Positions 5,410 through 7,311 of a stretch of DNA of 7,311 bases are shown here, piece by piece. The position numbers were made by a program, and so were the translations under genes. Where the stretch lies: the NCBI GenBank assembly GCA_003542325.1, contig DPKV01000103.1:1-7311 (forward strand), in the 5' to 3' direction. The stretch comes from Anaerolineaceae bacterium (GTDB taxonomy: Bacteria > Chloroflexota > Anaerolineae > Anaerolineales > Anaerolineaceae). Within the stretch, counting starts at the first letter, position 1, and each line of letters starts with the position of its first letter. Under the pieces are notes generated by a model, which saw nothing but the letters and a program-made list of their open reading frames with translations, did not search any database and had not been told where the DNA came from.

Positions 5410-7134
5410 GTGAAAAAGAAAAAAGAATTCAGAGAATGTCTCCAGACACTTGAAAAAAATTGGGCCAGATGGACAGCCGGAGTGGATGGTCAGATACGTG
5501 ATGACGACCTGAACAAACTTGTGATGGGCATTCCGGATTTTTTACCTAACCCCGAATCCATATCGAGCAAAATAGTCCTCAATAACACCGAGTATTTCTC
5601 AAAAAGATTCAAAGAAGGGTCTGTTGTTTCCGTCTCTGAGATTCACTGGGGAGAAAAGGAATATGGAAAGATTGAGCTCCATTTTCCAGCAGACGCATTG
5701 GAAGCCCTTGCTGAAGAAGAACGGGAACAGAACCTGACCATTCTCCAAATTCTCAGCAACAGGCTTGGGGCATTCATTAACTTGTTGGATAAGGAACGCG
5801 AAATTCAATACCTCAAAGAAGAAGCTTTAAACGCCTATGACCGAACAATTGAAGCCTGGGCTGCCGCATTTGAAACACAACACAAGGAAGCCTCCGGGCA
5901 TACGGAACGTGTGACCGAGATGGCGTTAGCGCTGGCCAAAGAAATGGGCATGGATGATGATCAACTGGTCAATGTTCGTCGAGGCGCTTTATTGCATGAT
6001 ATTGGGAAAATCAGCATCCCGGATGAAATCATATCAAAACCGGGTAAATTGACAGATGAGGAGTTTGACGTTGTAAAACGATCCCCGTTGTTTGCCAAGA
6101 AATGGCTTTCACAGATTGAAATATTAAAGCCGGCTCTTGAAATCCCCTATTATCATCACGAAAAATGGAATGGCACCGGCTATCCTTTAGGTTTATCGGG
6201 TGAGGATATCCCTCTTGTTGCTCGGATGTTTTCGATTGTCGATGTCTGGGATGCATTGACCTCTGACCGGCCTTACCGGCAAGCGCTCAGCAGGGAAGAA
6301 GCTCTAAACCTGATCGTCTCCCAGTCCGGCGCACATTTTGATCCGAAAGTAGTGGAGAGTTTTATTAAGGTTCTTTCGGATGAGAATCTTATTGATATTC
6401 CTCACAAGATTCGAATTCAGGCTTTTGGATCAGAAAAAGTCTGGGTAAAAAATGTGCTGGTCACCACCAGTGATTGGCAGGTCCATGCAGCCAGGGAAAT
6501 GTTCTTTGTCTTTCTGGCAAATCCCGAGGGGTTGACCAAGGAGCAGGTGGGCTTATATATGTGGCCGGATGCTTCGATAAACGAATTGGACATTCGGTTC
6601 AAGAATACCTTATACAGGCTCAGGAGTGCAGTTGGCAAACATGTCATCCTGTTATCCGAAGGGATTTACCGATTCAACCCGATGCTGGATTACACTTATG
6701 ATGTTGAGATATTCAATATGGCGCTGAAAAGAGCCCAGGAGGCGGAAGTCGCCCACGAGAAAATTAAACACCTTTCACACGCAGTCCAGCAATACAAAGG
6801 AGATTATCTGCCGGAGGTTGATGCTTTCTGGGTCATACCGGATCGCGAGAAATTCCGACAGCAAAACGTCATTGCCCTGATGCAACTGGCCCAACTCTAT
6901 TTTGATAAAGGTGTGCTCAAGTCCGCCTTGAAGTATTGTGAGTTGTCCCTGGAGGAAGACTCGGTTAATGAGGATGCGCATCGTCTGGCAATGAAAATCC
7001 ATGCCGAGGCTGGTAATAAAGCGGAAATCATTCGGCAATATGAAACCTGCTGCCTTGAGTTGGAGGATAAATTCAATGTCTTGCCTTCAGAGAAAACGCA
7101 GCAGTTATATAAAGAACTGATCAACGATCATTAG
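5410..7134 (+). CDS. HD-GYP domain fused to SARP/BTAD-type transcriptional regulator
   Basis: This 574-residue cytoplasmic protein uses a GTG start and has three parts. Residues about 1-140 are a small GAF-like sensory module ending in a helical stretch (EREIQYLKEEALNAYDRTIE). Residues about 145-325 are an HD-GYP domain: E155, H164 (GHTERV), H196-D197 (HDIGK), H249-H250 (HHEKWNGTGYP) and D278 (VDVWDALTSDRPYR) match metal-binding and signature positions of this cyclic-di-GMP phosphodiesterase family. The usual 'HP' histidine is S225 (VKRSP), and the usual D of HHExxDG is N254. Residues about 335-428 are an OmpR/SARP-like winged helix (W386-P387, then FKNTLYRLRSAVG and GIYRFNP). Residues about 430-572 are a BTAD helical-repeat domain (DVEIFNMALKRA, YKGDYLPEVD, YFDKGVLKSALKYCELSLEED). 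The gene diverges from the polysaccharide operon, so a role in regulating it in response to cyclic-di-GMP is a natural inference. No clear terminator follows. The domain calls are secure; the enzymatic activity is not. Confidence 0.9.
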   Translation: MKKKKEFRECLQTLEKNWARWTAGVDGQIRDDDLNKLVMGIPDFLPNPESISSKIVLNNTEYFSKRFKEGSVVSVSEIHWGEKEYGKIELHFPADALEALAEEEREQNLTILQILSNRLGAFINLLDKEREIQYLKEEALNAYDRTIEAWAAAFETQHKEASGHTERVTEMALALAKEMGMDDDQLVNVRRGALLHDIGKISIPDEIISKPGKLTDEEFDVVKRSPLFAKKWLSQIEILKPALEIPYYHHEKWNGTGYPLGLSGEDIPLVARMFSIVDVWDALTSDRPYRQALSREEALNLIVSQSGAHFDPKVVESFIKVLSDENLIDIPHKIRIQAFGSEKVWVKNVLVTTSDWQVHAAREMFFVFLANPEGLTKEQVGLYMWPDASINELDIRFKNTLYRLRSAVGKHVILLSEGIYRFNPMLDYTYDVEIFNMALKRAQEAEVAHEKIKHLSHAVQQYKGDYLPEVDAFWVIPDREKFRQQNVIALMQLAQLYFDKGVLKSALKYCELSLEEDSVNEDAHRLAMKIHAEAGNKAEIIRQYETCCLELEDKFNVLPSEKTQQLYKELINDH

Positions 7135-7208
7135 TTGCGAAAATTATTGCGGCAGTAAGATTTGCCCCGAAAATTAATATAAAAGAATTTTAGGAGATTA
7201 ATAACTCT

Positions 7209-7311
7209 GTGAGAATTGTTAGTATGACTCCACTGAAAAAAGGTCACTTAATTGAAAAAGATCTTGTTGAATCCCCACAAACATGCACAATTTCAGGCGT
7301 TTTGTGGGATG
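7209..7311 (+). CDS. Possible start of a downstream gene, 3' end beyond window
   Basis: A frame opening with GTG (7209) or ATG (7224) stays open for 34 codons to the window edge: MRIVSMTPLKKGHLIEKDLV then ESPQTCTISGVLWD. An AGGAG at 7192-7196 precedes the GTG by 12 nt, which is long, and an in-frame TAG at 7191-7193 limits the start. The gap to the preceding stop is 74 nt on the same strand with no evident terminator, so cotranscription is possible. I do not recognise the product. A random open stretch of this length is not rare, so this is a modest call. Confidence 0.4.
   Translation, partial: MRIVSMTPLKKGHLIEKDLVESPQTCTISGVLWD

Noticed and set aside
5599..7124. Minus-strand and alternative-frame short frames within the HD-GYP/SARP-like gene
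   Set aside because: All are inside one well-supported multi-domain gene and none has its own ribosome site or recognisable fold.
7135..7208. Terminator after the HD-GYP/SARP-like gene
   Set aside because: No GC-rich stem followed by a T run is visible in the gap.

Overview
The window looks like a piece of a bacterial chromosome from the Chloroflexota, most likely the Anaerolineae. This is an inference from protein style, not a database match. The strongest hint is a protein joining an HD-GYP domain to a SARP/BTAD-type transcription factor, next to a BcsB-like protein in an otherwise ordinary, moderate-GC genome. Genes are dense and about half GC. The one large intergenic gap is clearly AT-rich.

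Layout. Positions 4772 down to 1 form a minus-strand operon of three genes. In transcription order they are: a secreted, C-terminally anchored BcsB-like protein (4772-2568); a four-helix membrane protein with a degenerate GGDEF domain (2571-1351, a 4-nt GTGA overlap with the previous stop); and a soluble protein built from repeated segments resembling the N-terminal domain of GspE/PilB (T2SSE_N/MshEN), which starts at 1267 and runs off the left edge still open. Positions 4773-5409 are a 637-nt AT-rich divergent control region. Positions 5410-7134 (plus strand) encode the HD-GYP/SARP-like fusion. A short reading frame from 7209 to the right edge may be the start of another gene.

How the parts may work together. 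BcsB proteins are the extracytoplasmic partners of processive beta-glycosyltransferases. Degenerate GGDEF domains and MshEN domains are both known cyclic-di-GMP receptor folds (PelD and MshE being the classic cases). HD-GYP domains hydrolyse or bind cyclic-di-GMP. The window therefore reads as a cyclic-di-GMP-controlled exopolysaccharide locus, with a divergent regulator that could connect second-messenger level directly to transcription. No glycosyltransferase is visible; it would be expected past the left edge, either as the C-terminal part of the MshEN-like protein or as the next gene. The polymer cannot be named.

The most notable items are: the enzyme/transcription-factor fusion, in which one expected metal-binding His of the HD-GYP domain is a Ser; a GGDEF domain whose signature is destroyed; and, in the divergent gap, two copies of an 18-bp dyad sharing a perfect 15-bp core. 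Each copy has the same orientation relative to the gene it faces, so it is a candidate shared operator.
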